Notes: generated from the letters alone by a model not told the origin. DNA of 64,000 nucleotides from Pelosinus fermentans JBW45 (GCF_000271665.2 NZ_CP010978.1:1272501-1336500), one strand, 5' to 3'. Numbered from the stretch's first letter, positions 1 to 7,300 are shown. Numbers and translations: made by a program.

Positions 1-1668
1 CAGGAATTCAATAAGTTGAAAATAATACAAGGTAAGTGGAGCGTTATTTTGGATGAAGTATTACGTCTTATCCAAGCAGGAGATAATCAGGCTGCTTATG
101 CTATTTATGCCGGGCAAGGCAATCAATTTTCATTAGAACTCACTCAGCTTATTGATCGATTAATTGATTTACAAATGCTACATGCAGGTGAAACGGCAAG
201 AAGTAACTCGGCAGAAGCAGAAGCGACAATTAAGAATATGGCAATTTTACTTGGTATAGGCTTTTTGGCAGCTATGAGTTTAGCTGTATTTATAACTAGG
301 AAAATTACAGAGCCAGTGAAGGAACTGCAAACTCTTATGTCCCAGGTAGAAGACGGTAATCTTACCATAACGGGAAAAGCAAGTTCTCAAGATGAAATAG
401 GGCAGCTGACTTTGTCTTTTAATAAACTCATTGAGACGATGCACCAAATGACGAAAGAAATCTATGACACCGTCATTGTTTTGAATCAATCTTCCAATAG
501 CATGTTGATGGTTGCGGAGGTGGTAGCATCGAATAGCGAAGAAATGAGTGCTGTTATTAACAGTGCCAGTGAGTCTACAGAGGAAATCAATATAAGTGTG
601 ACTCATGAAGCGAATGCATCTTTGGAGTTAAACGGAAATATCCATTCCATCTCTGTCGCCACAGAAGAAATTTCTTCAACTATTCATAGTCTGGCTTCTG
701 CCTCTGAACAGGCATCTGTTAGTTTGGATCAAGTAAGTAATCTAATTGAGAAAATATCTAGGGGCATCAGCCTAGTTGCTGGTTCTGGCAAAGATGTATC
801 AAGCTCTGTATCCGATGTGGTAATTGCCGTAAAGGAAATTAATCTTTCTTTAAATGAAGTCGGAAAAAATTGTCAGCAATCCATTACCGTAGCCAAAGAT
901 GCAGAGTTGCGAGCACAGGAAACTACAATAATTATTCAGAATTTAAGCGGTGTATCAAAACAAATTGGTAAGGTAGTTAATTTGATCAATGACATTGCTG
1001 ACCAGACCAATATGCTGGCGCTAAATGCAGCTATTGAAGCTGCAGGTGCTGGTGATGCAGGCAGAGGATTTGCTGTTGTGGCTAATGAAGTCAAAGAATT
1101 AGCTAAGCAAACATCAGGAGCAACGGATGAGATAAGGGCCCAGATCGAGGCGATGCAAGATAAAATGCAAGAGGCAGTACAAGCGGTGTGCGGTATTACC
1201 CAGGTTATTGATGTGATGAATACGAATAGCAATAACATTGCAGCAGCTGTAACAGAACAATCTACCGTGGTGGGAGATATATCCTCTGCTGTAATTGTCG
1301 CTTCTGATAAGATACATCTGATATCCAATGAAATTGGCGATATTGCAGAGAAATCTCGCCATGTAGCCCGAGGGGCTGGGGAAAGTACACAGGGAGTGAA
1401 AGAAATTGCTCATTCTGTTAGCGAGCTTTCCTTGACAGCAGGGGAGTTGGCTAAAAATACAGAAGGTGCGTCGATAAAAATGAGTGAGGTAGCTAATACT
1501 TCCCAGAAAATCGCTGCCAATGTTGAAGAGATAGCCATTAGTATGAATGAGATCAATAAAGCCTCACATAACACAGCCAGTAAGGGAGTGGAGACCACCC
1601 AGGCTGCCGATGAGCTTGTCTTGGTTTCTGGGAAATTAGAAGCGTTAGCAAAACGCTTTCGAGTATAA
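1..1668 (+). CDS. Methyl-accepting chemotaxis protein, 5' end cut by window
   Basis: The reading frame is open at base 1 with no convincing start or Shine-Dalgarno, so the N-terminus lies outside the window. What remains has the end of a periplasmic helical sensor region, one membrane segment at about nt 235-300, a HAMP linker (nt 300-450) and a long cytoplasmic coiled-coil signalling domain. The conserved hairpin tip is clear at about nt 990-1060 ([14 protein letters not shown], then [11 protein letters not shown]). Proteins of this family relay ligand binding to CheA through CheW and are adapted by CheR methylation. The next three genes are CheR, CheY-like and CheX-like, so this is a local chemotaxis or chemosensory cluster. 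The ligand cannot be told from the sequence. Confidence 0.93.
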   Translation, partial: QEFNKLKIIQGKWSVILDEVLRLIQAGDNQAAYAIYAGQGNQFSLELTQLIDRLIDLQMLHAGETARSNSAEAEATIKNMAILLGIGFLAAMSLAVFITRKITEPVKELQTLMSQVEDGNLTITGKASSQDEIGQLTLSFNKLIETMHQMTKEIYDTVIVLNQSSNSMLMVAEVVASNSEEMSAVINSASESTEEINISVTHEANASLELNGNIHSISVATEEISSTIHSLASASEQASVSLDQVSNLIEKISRGISLVAGSGKDVSSSVSDVVIAVKEINLSLNEVGKNCQQSITVAKDAELRAQETTIIIQNLSGVSKQIGKVVNLINDIADQTNMLALNAAIEAAGAGDAGRGFAVVANEVKELAKQTSGATDEIRAQIEAMQDKMQEAVQAVCGITQVIDVMNTNSNNIAAAVTEQSTVVGDISSAVIVASDKIHLISNEIGDIAEKSRHVARGAGESTQGVKEIAHSVSELSLTAGELAKNTEGASIKMSEVANTSQKIAANVEEIAISMNEINKASHNTASKGVETTQAADELVLVSGKLEALAKRFRV

Positions 1669-1729
1669 GAATCAACCTTAAAAGCCACATAAAGAGATAA
1701 TAAAAAGACATATATTAGGGGGGATGATG

Positions 1730-2605
1730 ATGAATGGACACCTATCTTCCCAGGCATTTCAATTATTTCAGAAATATATTGAAGAACACTGCGGCATTGT
1801 AATTCGAGATGAAAAAGCGTATTTGATTGAGAGCCGACTTTCCAAATTCTTAATACGATTTGGCCTATCAAGCTTTGAAGAATTATATAACATGCTGCGT
1901 CAGCAGAAGCAAGCCGCTTTGACAGAAGAAATCATTGATGCGATTACAACAAATGAAACATTATGGTTTCGAGATAAAACGCCTTGGGAAGTTCTAGAAG
2001 ATCAGTTGCTGCCGAAATACATTGCAGCAATCAGGCAAGGTATGGGCGGAAAGATTCGTATCTGGAGTGCTGCCTGTGCTACTGGGCAAGAGCCCTATTC
2101 GATTGCAATGTGTATTGATCGTTATCTCCTGCGACATGGAATTGTTGATATTACATTGAATCACTTCGAGATCGTAGCCACCGATATTTCACATACAGTT
2201 TTGCAGCTTGCCAAACTAGGAAAGTATGACAATATAACGATGGCTCGTGGAATGACTTTGGGTTATCGAGAACAATATTTTCGCCAAGAAGGACGTACAT
2301 GGCTGCTAGATGAGAAGATCAAAAACAGCGTTCAATTCAGGCAGTTTAATTTGCAAAATAGTTTTATAGGGTTAGGATTCTTTGATTTGATCTTTTTTAG
2401 GTATGTAGCAATTTACTTTTCAGAAGCATTAAAAAGGGAAATTGTCAAGAAAATTACGAACTCTTTAACTAAAAAGGGTGTGTTAATTTTAGGAAATTCA
2501 GAAGTATTCCTGGATTATAACGAATACTTTGAAGCCGAGTATTATAAAAATGCTAACTTTTATACTGTGAGGGGTGGATGTTATGAAAATATTATCCGTA
2601 GATGA
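1730..2605 (+). CDS. cheR: CheR-type chemoreceptor methyltransferase
   Basis: A 291-residue protein with the all-alpha CheR N-domain (residues about 5-65) followed by the SAM-dependent methyltransferase domain. The SAM loop reads SAACATGQEPYS. The later CheR signature, usually RNVLIYF, reads RYVAIYF here, so the usual Asn is Tyr. It should methylate glutamates on chemoreceptors such as the upstream MCP. Three ATGs are in frame at 1724, 1727 and 1730; the last sits six bases after the AGGGGGG ribosome site and is preferred. The 3' end overlaps the start of the response-regulator gene, so translation is probably coupled. Confidence 0.9.
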   Translation: MNGHLSSQAFQLFQKYIEEHCGIVIRDEKAYLIESRLSKFLIRFGLSSFEELYNMLRQQKQAALTEEIIDAITTNETLWFRDKTPWEVLEDQLLPKYIAAIRQGMGGKIRIWSAACATGQEPYSIAMCIDRYLLRHGIVDITLNHFEIVATDISHTVLQLAKLGKYDNITMARGMTLGYREQYFRQEGRTWLLDEKIKNSVQFRQFNLQNSFIGLGFFDLIFFRYVAIYFSEALKREIVKKITNSLTKKGVLILGNSEVFLDYNEYFEAEYYKNANFYTVRGGCYENIIRR

Positions 2606-2957
2606 CTCGGCCATCATTCGAAAAATTATACGCAGTGGCGTAGAGGTACTTGATTATGAATTGGTGGAAGCCGCAGATGGGATAGAGGCCTTAACCATTT
2701 TAGAGAGAGCTTCTGAAGATATTATTCTAATATTATTAGATTGGAATATGCCTGGTATGGATGGATTAGTTTTTCTAGAGAAAATTAAAAATACAGCATC
2801 TCTTAATCATATACCCGTAATGATGGTTACTACAGAGAGTGAAAAAGAAAATATTATAAGAGCAATTCAGGCTGGAGCCATTAATTACTTAGTAAAACCC
2901 TTTACCATTGAGGAACTAATGAAGAAAGTATTAGAATGTATGGGAGAAGGGAGGTAG
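2583..2957 (+). CDS. CheY-like single-domain response regulator
   Basis: A 124-residue stand-alone receiver domain with no output domain. The acidic pair near the N-terminus (SVDDS), the phosphoacceptor Asp in LLDWNMPGMDG, the Thr of MMVTTES and the Lys of YLVKPF are all present, so it should be phosphorylatable by a CheA-type kinase. The ATG at 2583 follows GAGGGGTGG at good spacing; the in-frame GTG at 2574 lies inside that ribosome site. It overlaps cheR by 23 bases and ends 3 bases before the CheX-like gene, which fits a phosphorylation and dephosphorylation pair. It could be cheY itself or a paralogue for a non-flagellar pathway. Confidence 0.9.
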   Translation: MKILSVDDSAIIRKIIRSGVEVLDYELVEAADGIEALTILERASEDIILILLDWNMPGMDGLVFLEKIKNTASLNHIPVMMVTTESEKENIIRAIQAGAINYLVKPFTIEELMKKVLECMGEGR

Positions 2958-2960
2958 CCT

Positions 2961-3434
2961 ATGGAGTCGCAAAAAAAAATATTTTTGCAAAAATGTTTAG
3001 CAGAGTCTGTTTCTGATGTATTTAGTACTATGGTTGGAGTAGAACTCTGCCCAATACAAGAAAAAGTAGCTGCTCCTAAAGGGTATAAAAGCGAAATTAC
3101 AGGAGTGATGATGATTTTAAGTACCCATAATGCCTTGCTTTCCATAGCACTAAGCAAAGAAAATGCGGCGATGATTGTTTCCTTTATGACAGGCGTTGCC
3201 TCTGTTGAATTGGCAGATGAAGAACTGTATGATGGCGTTGCTGAATTAGTAAATATGATAGCTGGCAGGGCAAAAGCCTTATTAGCAGGAACAGATTATC
3301 ATTATCAAATCACACCTCCTCTTACCATTGTTGGCGAAAATCATTTCATTCTGTATAAAAAGAACGTATCTCAGCTCAGTATGGAATTTGAAGCCGAAGA
3401 AATAAAACTTCATTTAGATTTGACCTATTTATGA
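2961..3434 (+). CDS. CheX-like chemotaxis phosphatase
   Basis: A 157-residue protein of the CheC/CheX/FliY fold. The family's phosphatase helix is visible as DGVAELVNMIAGRAK, with the conserved Glu and Asn three residues apart that position water for attack on phospho-CheY. Only one such helix is seen, as in CheX rather than CheC. A strong GGGAGG ribosome site precedes the ATG by 7 bases. It directly follows the receiver-domain gene, which is the likely substrate. It is the last gene of the cluster; a palindromic intergenic repeat follows. Confidence 0.8.
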   Translation: MESQKKIFLQKCLAESVSDVFSTMVGVELCPIQEKVAAPKGYKSEITGVMMILSTHNALLSIALSKENAAMIVSFMTGVASVELADEELYDGVAELVNMIAGRAKALLAGTDYHYQITPPLTIVGENHFILYKKNVSQLSMEFEAEEIKLHLDLTYL

Positions 3435-3470
3435 ATAGAGGAAGTATAAGTTTCTATTAAGGAGAACGCT

Positions 3471-3572
3471 AAACACAGAGGGCACAGAGTTCCACGGAGA
3501 ACACAGAGACGTGTTTATCCTACACCTTTGTGTTCTTTGTGTCCGCGTAAGCGGCTTTGTGTCTTTGTGTTT
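3471..3572. repeat. Intergenic palindromic repeat, copy 1 (aaacacag type)
   Basis: Ends are inverted: AAACACAGAG at the left and CTTTGTGTTT at the right, with further internal complementarity (CACAGAG against CTTTGTG). It is longer than the related copy at 20784-20837 and resembles the GAACCACAAAG family elsewhere in the window. It lies between genes and has no coding content. Confidence 0.75.
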
Positions 3573-3620
3573 CAAAACGGCTATGTTAAAAAAACACGCA
3601 GGGTTTTTCTTACTTTTTTA

Positions 3621-3649
3621 TTGACAGGAAAGAATCTTATTGATAGAAT
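3621..3649 (+). promoter_or_regulatory. Sigma-70-type promoter upstream of flavodoxin
   Basis: TTGACA at 3621-3626, a 17-base spacer and TAGAAT at 3644-3649. It would give a 5' leader of about 250 bases to the flavodoxin gene, containing the Fur-like palindrome at 3771-3817. Nothing else is recognised in the leader. Confidence 0.6.
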
Positions 3650-3770
3650 ATAGTCATTGAATTGAGAATTAATATCATAAACTCAATTACATGCATCATT
3701 GGTTAAGTAACTATAAACTTCTTACGTACAGCAACTTATGAACGTTTGAACAGCCCATTAGGGTATTTTT

Positions 3771-3817
3771 TTCAGTTCCAACATGATAATGAATATCGTT
3801 ATCATGTTGGAACTGAA
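3771..3817. promoter_or_regulatory. Perfect inverted repeat containing a Fur-box-like 19-mer
   Basis: Two perfect 19-base arms (3771-3789 and 3799-3817) are separated by 9 bases. The centre, 3785-3803 (GATAATGAATATCGTTATC), agrees with the classical Fur box GATAATGATAATCATTATC at 16 of 19 positions. It is about 90 bases before flavodoxin, a gene that is iron-regulated in many bacteria as a ferredoxin substitute. The long arms could also form an RNA hairpin, so a purely structural role is possible. Confidence 0.6.
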
Positions 3818-3908
3818 TACAGGATGTATTCTCCATAAAGAATCAAAAGAATAAGCGAGTGTAAGTAAGAGGTTAAAGCAATCAAATAAAAAATGGGGGA
3901 ATGAGTGT

Positions 3909-4346
3909 ATGAAGAAGATTTCCGTTATTTATTGGAGTGGGACAGGGAATACTGAAGAAATGGCTAAAGCCATTGCAGCAGGCGCTGGGGTAGATGGAAT
4001 TTCGGTGAATTTACTTTCTGTGGATAAAGCGAGTAAAGATGATGTACTAAAATCTGATGCAGTAGCATTGGGTTGTTCAGCAATGGGCAATGAAGTATTG
4101 GAAGAAGGCGAATTCGATCCTTTTATTACCTCATTAGAAGGGGAAAATCTATCTGGGATTCCTTTAGTTTTATTTGGCTCTTTTGACTGGGGAGATGGTC
4201 AATGGATGAGAGACTGGGTGGAACGAATGGAAGGGCAAGGGGCTAAACTTGTGGAAGAAGCTTTGACAATCCAAAACGCTCCTGACGATGAAGGACTTGC
4301 ATCATGCAAAGAACTTGGAGCAAAACTTGCATCCGCCATCGCTTAA
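3909..4346 (+). CDS. Flavodoxin (short-chain)
   Basis: A 145-residue cytoplasmic FMN electron carrier. The phosphate-binding loop WSGTGNTEEMA is at residues 9-19, and aromatic FMN-stacking regions follow around residues 57-62 (CSAMGNE) and 90-100 (FGSFDWGDGQW). Length is typical of short-chain flavodoxins. The gene stands alone between a Fur-box-like palindrome and a terminator, which suggests iron-responsive expression as a replacement for ferredoxin. The start is the only good ATG after GGGGGAATG. Confidence 0.95.
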   Translation: MKKISVIYWSGTGNTEEMAKAIAAGAGVDGISVNLLSVDKASKDDVLKSDAVALGCSAMGNEVLEEGEFDPFITSLEGENLSGIPLVLFGSFDWGDGQWMRDWVERMEGQGAKLVEEALTIQNAPDDEGLASCKELGAKLASAIA

Positions 4347-4370
4347 GGATAAAAGCAGAAATCAAAGAGT

Positions 4371-4412
4371 AACAGTAATGCCTTGCAATTTAAAATTGCA
4401 GGGCATTACTGT
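4371..4412 (+). terminator. Hairpin terminator after flavodoxin
   Basis: A long stem (ACAGTAATGCC with GGCATTACTGT, plus an inner TTGCAATT/AATTGCA pairing) lies 25 bases after the flavodoxin stop. The downstream T-run is weak (TTATTCT). Confidence 0.7.
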
Positions 4413-4452
4413 TATTCTATAGTATTATTAGTGGAAAAATATAAGATTTTAT

Positions 4453-4518
4453 GAACCACAAAGGAGTACACAAAAAAATATAATTAAGCCCTTTGTGTCC
4501 TTTACGTCTTTGTGGTTC
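4453..4518. repeat. Intergenic palindromic repeat, copy 2 (shortened)
   Basis: Terminal arms GAACCACAAAG and CTTTGTGGTTC. Compared with the copies at 43806 and 62285 it lacks the inner GCCGC...GCGGC side stem, apparently by a deletion of about 30 bases. Confidence 0.85.
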
Positions 4519-4600
4519 AATTCGTTCTATTTTTTAAAGGGCACATCAGCACTTTTTTTATGATTCAATAGCTACTAAAAAATTACGATATAAAATATTG

Positions 4601-4629
4601 TTGACGGATATTAATTCCTCTGCTATAAT
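4601..4629 (+). promoter_or_regulatory. Promoter of the tRNA operon
   Basis: TTGACG at 4601-4606, a 17-base spacer and TGCTATAAT (extended -10) ending at 4629. It is the strongest promoter-like sequence in the region and lies about 140 bases before tRNA-Pro. The 423-base gap from 4347 otherwise holds only the terminator and repeat copy 2. Confidence 0.75.
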
Positions 4630-4769
4630 TAGAACTCGTCACCACAGTTTAAATTTTAACGATATTAACGGTCGTTTTTATCAATAAATTGCTGGTATAG
4701 CGGCATAAAGAAGACCATTGAAGATCGTTCTTCGAGGTTATGTTCTGCTGGTGATCAGACCATTTTAAA

Positions 4770-4846
4770 CGGGGCGTGGCTCAGCTTGGTAGAGCACCTG
4801 GCTTGGGACCAGGGGGTCGCAGGTTCGAATCCTGCCGCTCCGACCA
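4770..4846 (+). tRNA. tRNA-Pro (UGG)
   Basis: A cloverleaf with a 7-bp acceptor stem (CGGGGCG with CGCTCCG), anticodon loop CTTGGGA giving anticodon UGG, T-loop GGTTCGAATCC, and an encoded CCA. First of four tRNAs in a row. Confidence 0.95.
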
Positions 4847-4869
4847 GTTTTATTTTCTAATATGTTATT

Positions 4870-4944
4870 GCGGGAATAGCTCAGCGGTAGAGCATCGCCT
4901 TGCCAAGGCGAGGGTCGCGAGTTCGAATCTCGTTTCCCGCTCCA
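4870..4944 (+). tRNA. tRNA-Gly (GCC)
   Basis: Acceptor stem GCGGGAA with TTCCCGC, anticodon loop TTGCCAA giving anticodon GCC, T-loop GTTCGAATC, encoded CCA. It is 23 bases after tRNA-Pro. Confidence 0.95.
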
Positions 4945-4949
4945 ATTAT

Positions 4950-5024
4950 GGCGACATAGCCAAGTGGTAAGGCAGAGGTTTGCAAAACCTTTATTCCCTA
5001 GTTCAAATCTAGGTGTCGCCTCCA
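4950..5024 (+). tRNA. tRNA-Cys (GCA)
   Basis: Acceptor stem GGCGACA with TGTCGCC, anticodon GCA in the loop TTTGCAAAA, T-arm CTAGTTCAAATCTAG, encoded CCA. Only 5 bases separate it from tRNA-Gly. Confidence 0.95.
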
Positions 5025-5072
5025 AAAATAGTTTACTACACTGCCTTTAACAGTTTGGCATATGATGAATAT

Positions 5073-5161
5073 GCCGGGGTGGCGGAACTGGCAGACGCAA
5101 CGGACTTAAAATCCGTCGGAGAGAAATCTCCGTACCGGTTCGATTCCGGTCCTCGGCACCA
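5073..5161 (+). tRNA. tRNA-Leu (UAA)
   Basis: A class II tRNA with a long variable arm (CGGAGAGAAATCTCCG region). Acceptor stem GCCGGGG pairs with CCTCGGC and CCA is encoded. Anticodon loop CTTAAAA gives UAA. Its last bases are repeated at 6576-6590 (see the att-like repeat). Confidence 0.95.
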
Positions 5162-5163
5162 AC
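5149..5163 (+). repeat. att-like direct repeat, left copy (tRNA-Leu 3' end)
   Basis: GTCCTCGGCACCAAC covers the 3' end of tRNA-Leu plus two bases. The identical 15-mer recurs at 6576-6590. Such duplication of a tRNA 3' end is the usual footprint of an integrated element. Confidence 0.6.
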
Positions 5164-5337
5164 CAAATCAACATACACTTTAAGAATGACCTTAACTTCA
5201 TCTTTCCAGATGATAACGTGGTCAAGAAAAGTGTTGATTAGCACCTGAAGAGATTCGGGTGCTTTATTATTTTCCAATGCCTTATATGATTCAATTACTT
5301 CTATTACCTGTTCTTCGTTAAGGTAGTTTGATTTTAT
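5162..5337 (-). pseudogene. C-terminal relic of a serine recombinase (putative)
   Basis: On the minus strand a frame of about 58 codons, with no start and closed upstream by a stop at 5338-5340, encodes a helix-rich tail containing LINTFLDHVIIWKDEVKVI. That pattern (I/L-x-T-F-hydrophobic-x-x-V, then alternating charged beta strand) is typical of the extreme C-terminus of large serine recombinases. The frame has no stop of its own before it runs antisense into the tRNA-Leu gene. I read it as the leftover end of an integrase that was deleted or interrupted. The match is by eye only. Confidence 0.5.
5240..5272 (+). terminator. Terminator of the tRNA operon
   Basis: AGCACCTGAA and TTCGGGTGCT form a 10-bp stem with a GAGA loop, followed by TTATTATTTT. 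It lies about 80 bases after tRNA-Leu, inside the recombinase relic on the other strand. Confidence 0.75.
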
Positions 5338-5433
5338 TTAACTAGGTGGACGGCTCTTTTTATAAGTCCCTATAGTACCTTTATAGTTAAATTACATAAT
5401 ATACAGTGAACGCGATCATAGGAGGTGCAAATA

Positions 5434-5568
5434 ATGTATCGTAACTGTGGTGGTTGGCGTCCATTTATTGGTCCTGGTTTGGGAGGATTCGGTCATAGTT
5501 TAGAAGGTTTTGGACATAGTTTCGGAAGCTTTCGTTTCAGCTTTTGTCTTGGTCTATATGATAAATGA
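5434..5568 (+). CDS. Small Gly/Phe/His-rich peptide (44 aa)
   Basis: A 44-codon gene with a strong AGGAGGT site eight bases before the ATG. The product starts MYRNCGGWRPFIGPG and then has repeated GFGHS units (GGFGHS, GFGHS, FGSF). It has two Cys and is rich in Gly, Phe and His, without a clear signal peptide or long hydrophobic segment. I do not recognise a family. A second Gly/Cys-rich microprotein follows 130 bases later, so these may be spore- or envelope-associated peptides like those common in spore formers. The ribosome site and the biased composition argue that it is real. Confidence 0.65.
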   Translation: MYRNCGGWRPFIGPGLGGFGHSLEGFGHSFGSFRFSFCLGLYDK

Positions 5569-5700
5569 TGATTGATACTAAACTTGTCGCAATAGGGATA
5601 TGAGATAAGTTATTTTTCCTATTTTGATATCTCGTAACAAAAAACTTCTAAGAAGCATAAACTATAATAAAAATCAGTCATGCAGAAAGGAGGAAAATTT

Positions 5701-5814
5701 ATGGGATTTGGTGGTTGGGGTGGCGGACGTGGAGGATCATGCTTTATCATTATTATCATTATTCTTCTTCTATTTTTCTGCTGCTGTGAAGATGACTGTA
5801 GTTCTACCTGCTAA
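5701..5814 (+). CDS. YjcZ-like Gly-rich membrane microprotein (37 aa)
   Basis: A 37-codon gene preceded by AAAGGAGGA. The product has a Gly-rich head (MGFGGWGGGRGGS), a single membrane segment of Ile, Leu and Phe (residues 15-26), and a short Cys- and Asp-rich tail (CCCEDDCSSTC). This head-plus-one-helix layout resembles the small YjcZ-type sporulation-associated peptides of Firmicutes, though the acidic Cys-rich tail is not part of that family's usual pattern. It probably inserts in a membrane. A terminator follows at 5852. It is shorter than most gene finders accept. Confidence 0.65.
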   Translation: MGFGGWGGGRGGSCFIIIIIILLLFFCCCEDDCSSTC

Positions 5815-5851
5815 AACCTAAACCTGCCTGCCGCTTAGCAAGTATTCCTTA

Positions 5852-5894
5852 AAAGGCGCATTACTCTTATTGAGTGAGGCGCCTTTGTTATTTT
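5852..5894 (+). terminator. Terminator after the microprotein gene
   Basis: AAAGGCGC and GGCGCCTTT form the closing stem, followed by GTTATTTTTA. Confidence 0.75.
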
Positions 5895-6081
5895 TATACT
5901 ATCCAAAATTCAGCTTATATGTACGGATAAAGAATGAGAAATAAATTTGCATTCAGTAGTTTAATTTGTAGTTACTACGGAATGTGTATTAGTGAAAGCC
6001 GATATACAGGATACACACGCAACGAAAAGAAAGGTCCTTAGCTATGTCGGTTTTTAAAAAAAATAAATGGGGGTATGTTTT

Positions 6082-6426
6082 ATGGCATGGTATAAAAAAA
6101 TTGAAGTGGGTGGAACTGCTTCACCGTCATCTGCGTATGTGACGGATGCTTTTGATGGTGGGAAAGATTTCAATTATATGGTCGAATTTGATTATGATTG
6201 GTGGGGTACTAGTAGTCGTATCAATATATTGCATATTGACTTAATTGATACAAATGGGTCAACTGTAATCGAAACGAAAAATATTGAATGTACACCTGAT
6301 AGCTCAGCTAAAAAATATAAAGTATTTTTCACATTTCCTAAATCTAGTTACTATGTTTTGAAATTTACAGTAACTTGTTCTTCTGGAACAAAATGTAATG
6401 TTTTTGGTGGAGTATATGTACAGTAA
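6082..6426 (+). CDS. Orphan 114-residue protein, probably beta-rich
   Basis: A 114-residue protein that I do not recognise. The ATG at 6082 follows GGGGGTA at about 8 bases and is preferred over the GTG-rich sequence upstream. There is no signal peptide or membrane segment. The sequence alternates hydrophobic and polar residues with many aromatic, Thr, Ser and Gly residues (FNYMVEFDYDWWG, then YYVLKFTVTCSSGTKC), which suggests a small beta-sandwich. It has three Cys. It is the last gene before the right copy of the att-like repeat, so it may be cargo left by a mobile element. A terminator follows directly. Confidence 0.7.
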   Translation: MAWYKKIEVGGTASPSSAYVTDAFDGGKDFNYMVEFDYDWWGTSSRINILHIDLIDTNGSTVIETKNIECTPDSSAKKYKVFFTFPKSSYYVLKFTVTCSSGTKCNVFGGVYVQ

Positions 6427-6442
6427 ATAATACCGCACACAC

Positions 6443-6482
6443 TAAATCGCCGTCTGCCTTAACTGGTGGACGGTGATTTTTA
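6443..6482 (+). terminator. Terminator after the orphan gene
   Basis: AAATCGCCGTC pairs with GACGGTGATTT around a TTAACT loop, followed by a T-run. Similar AGCCGTC...GGCT hairpins occur at 7301, and a right half alone at about 5341-5360. Confidence 0.75.
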
Positions 6483-6575
6483 TTACGCATTTTCAGATAT
6501 TTCAATAATTCCAGCTTTAACTGTTTTCCTGTCTGTATTATAGTGATAATAATGTGTCGGTATAGTGTTATTAGT

Positions 6576-6590
6576 GTCCTCGGCACCAAC
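6576..6590 (+). repeat. att-like direct repeat, right copy
   Basis: Identical to the 15 bases at 5149-5163 that end tRNA-Leu, including the CCA. No tRNA structure surrounds this copy, so it looks like the displaced attachment half-site. The two copies bound a 1.4-kb segment. Confidence 0.6.
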
Positions 6591-6661
6591 TCTAAACAAA
6601 CCAGCTTTAGCTGGATTAATACAGAATAATCAGGATTTACAACAACTTTACTTATTACGTT

Positions 6662-6898
6662 TTGCAGCATGGCTTGGACTCTGTCCAGGTCTTTTTGTTT
6701 TATAGCCAGGGACTAATCCTGAATGACTTCGCGAATCATGGATTCCGGTACAGTAATATTTTATGATTATGCGAAGCACAGGACAAGAACGTCCTGCAAA
6801 ACAAGTTTGACCGTAGTAATCAAAATGCTGAGATGTTGGCCAACTTTATAAATAAGGCTCAAACAGGGGGGATAGTTCAGGATGGGAAGTTGTTTTAA
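6662..6898 (+). pseudogene. Possible decayed coding sequence
   Basis: One frame is open without a start from before 6662 to a TAA at 6896-6898, broken by a single TGA at 6764-6766. The segment after the TGA reads like a natural C-terminus (NQNAEMLANFINKAQTGG, then VQDGKLF). I cannot name the family. The 588-base gap from 6427 to 7014 otherwise holds only the terminator, the att-like repeat and the start hairpin of the next gene. Confidence 0.3.
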
Positions 6899-6979
6899 AT
6901 CGTTGGTCGGCTACATCATCTGCCAAGTGATTATTACTATATGAAGCTTAATTGTATAAAATGGTGAGTAAATAGAGAT

Positions 6980-7017
6980 CATATAAGTATCACTTATGAA
7001 AGGATGATACTTATATG
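6980..7017 (+). promoter_or_regulatory. Hairpin enclosing the start of the GlsB-type gene
   Basis: Perfect 13-base arms (6980-6992 and 7005-7017) enclose a 12-base loop. The loop carries the AAAGGA ribosome site and the right arm contains the ATG at 7015. In RNA this would hide the start codon, so translation control is possible. Confidence 0.55.
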
Positions 7018-7281
7018 CAAATGCTTTGGTTTTTATTAATCGGATTGGTCTCTGGCTGGTTGGCTGGTATGATTTCACGGGGTGGAGGTTTTGGTATTTG
7101 GGGTGACTTAGTAACTGGCGTTGTTGGTTCTTTTATTGGTGGCTATTTATTTAGTCTCATAGGCATCTCTGCTTATGGTACGATAGGAACGATAATTTCA
7201 AGTACTATAGGAGCTATTATACTTCTCTGGATTATGCGGATGTTTTCTCATGTAGCACCTGCTGCACATAAGAAAGAATGA
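7015..7281 (+). CDS. GlsB/YeaQ/YmgE-family membrane protein
   Basis: An 88-residue integral membrane protein with three hydrophobic segments (about residues 3-20, 30-52 and 58-77) and Gly-rich helix contacts such as GVVGSFIGGYLF. This is the transglycosylase-associated family, common as stress- or envelope-associated small proteins; no catalytic activity is established. The start codon is locked in a perfect hairpin with the ribosome site in the loop, which is unusual. It is monocistronic and ends in two successive hairpins. Confidence 0.88.
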   Translation: MQMLWFLLIGLVSGWLAGMISRGGGFGIWGDLVTGVVGSFIGGYLFSLIGISAYGTIGTIISSTIGAIILLWIMRMFSHVAPAAHKKE

Positions 7282-7300
7282 AGTTTTCATTCTTTCCATT

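Noticed and set aside
4765-5025. Minus-strand and plus-strand frames across the tRNA cluster
   Set aside because: These are translations of tRNA sequence; the cloverleaf structures explain the region fully.
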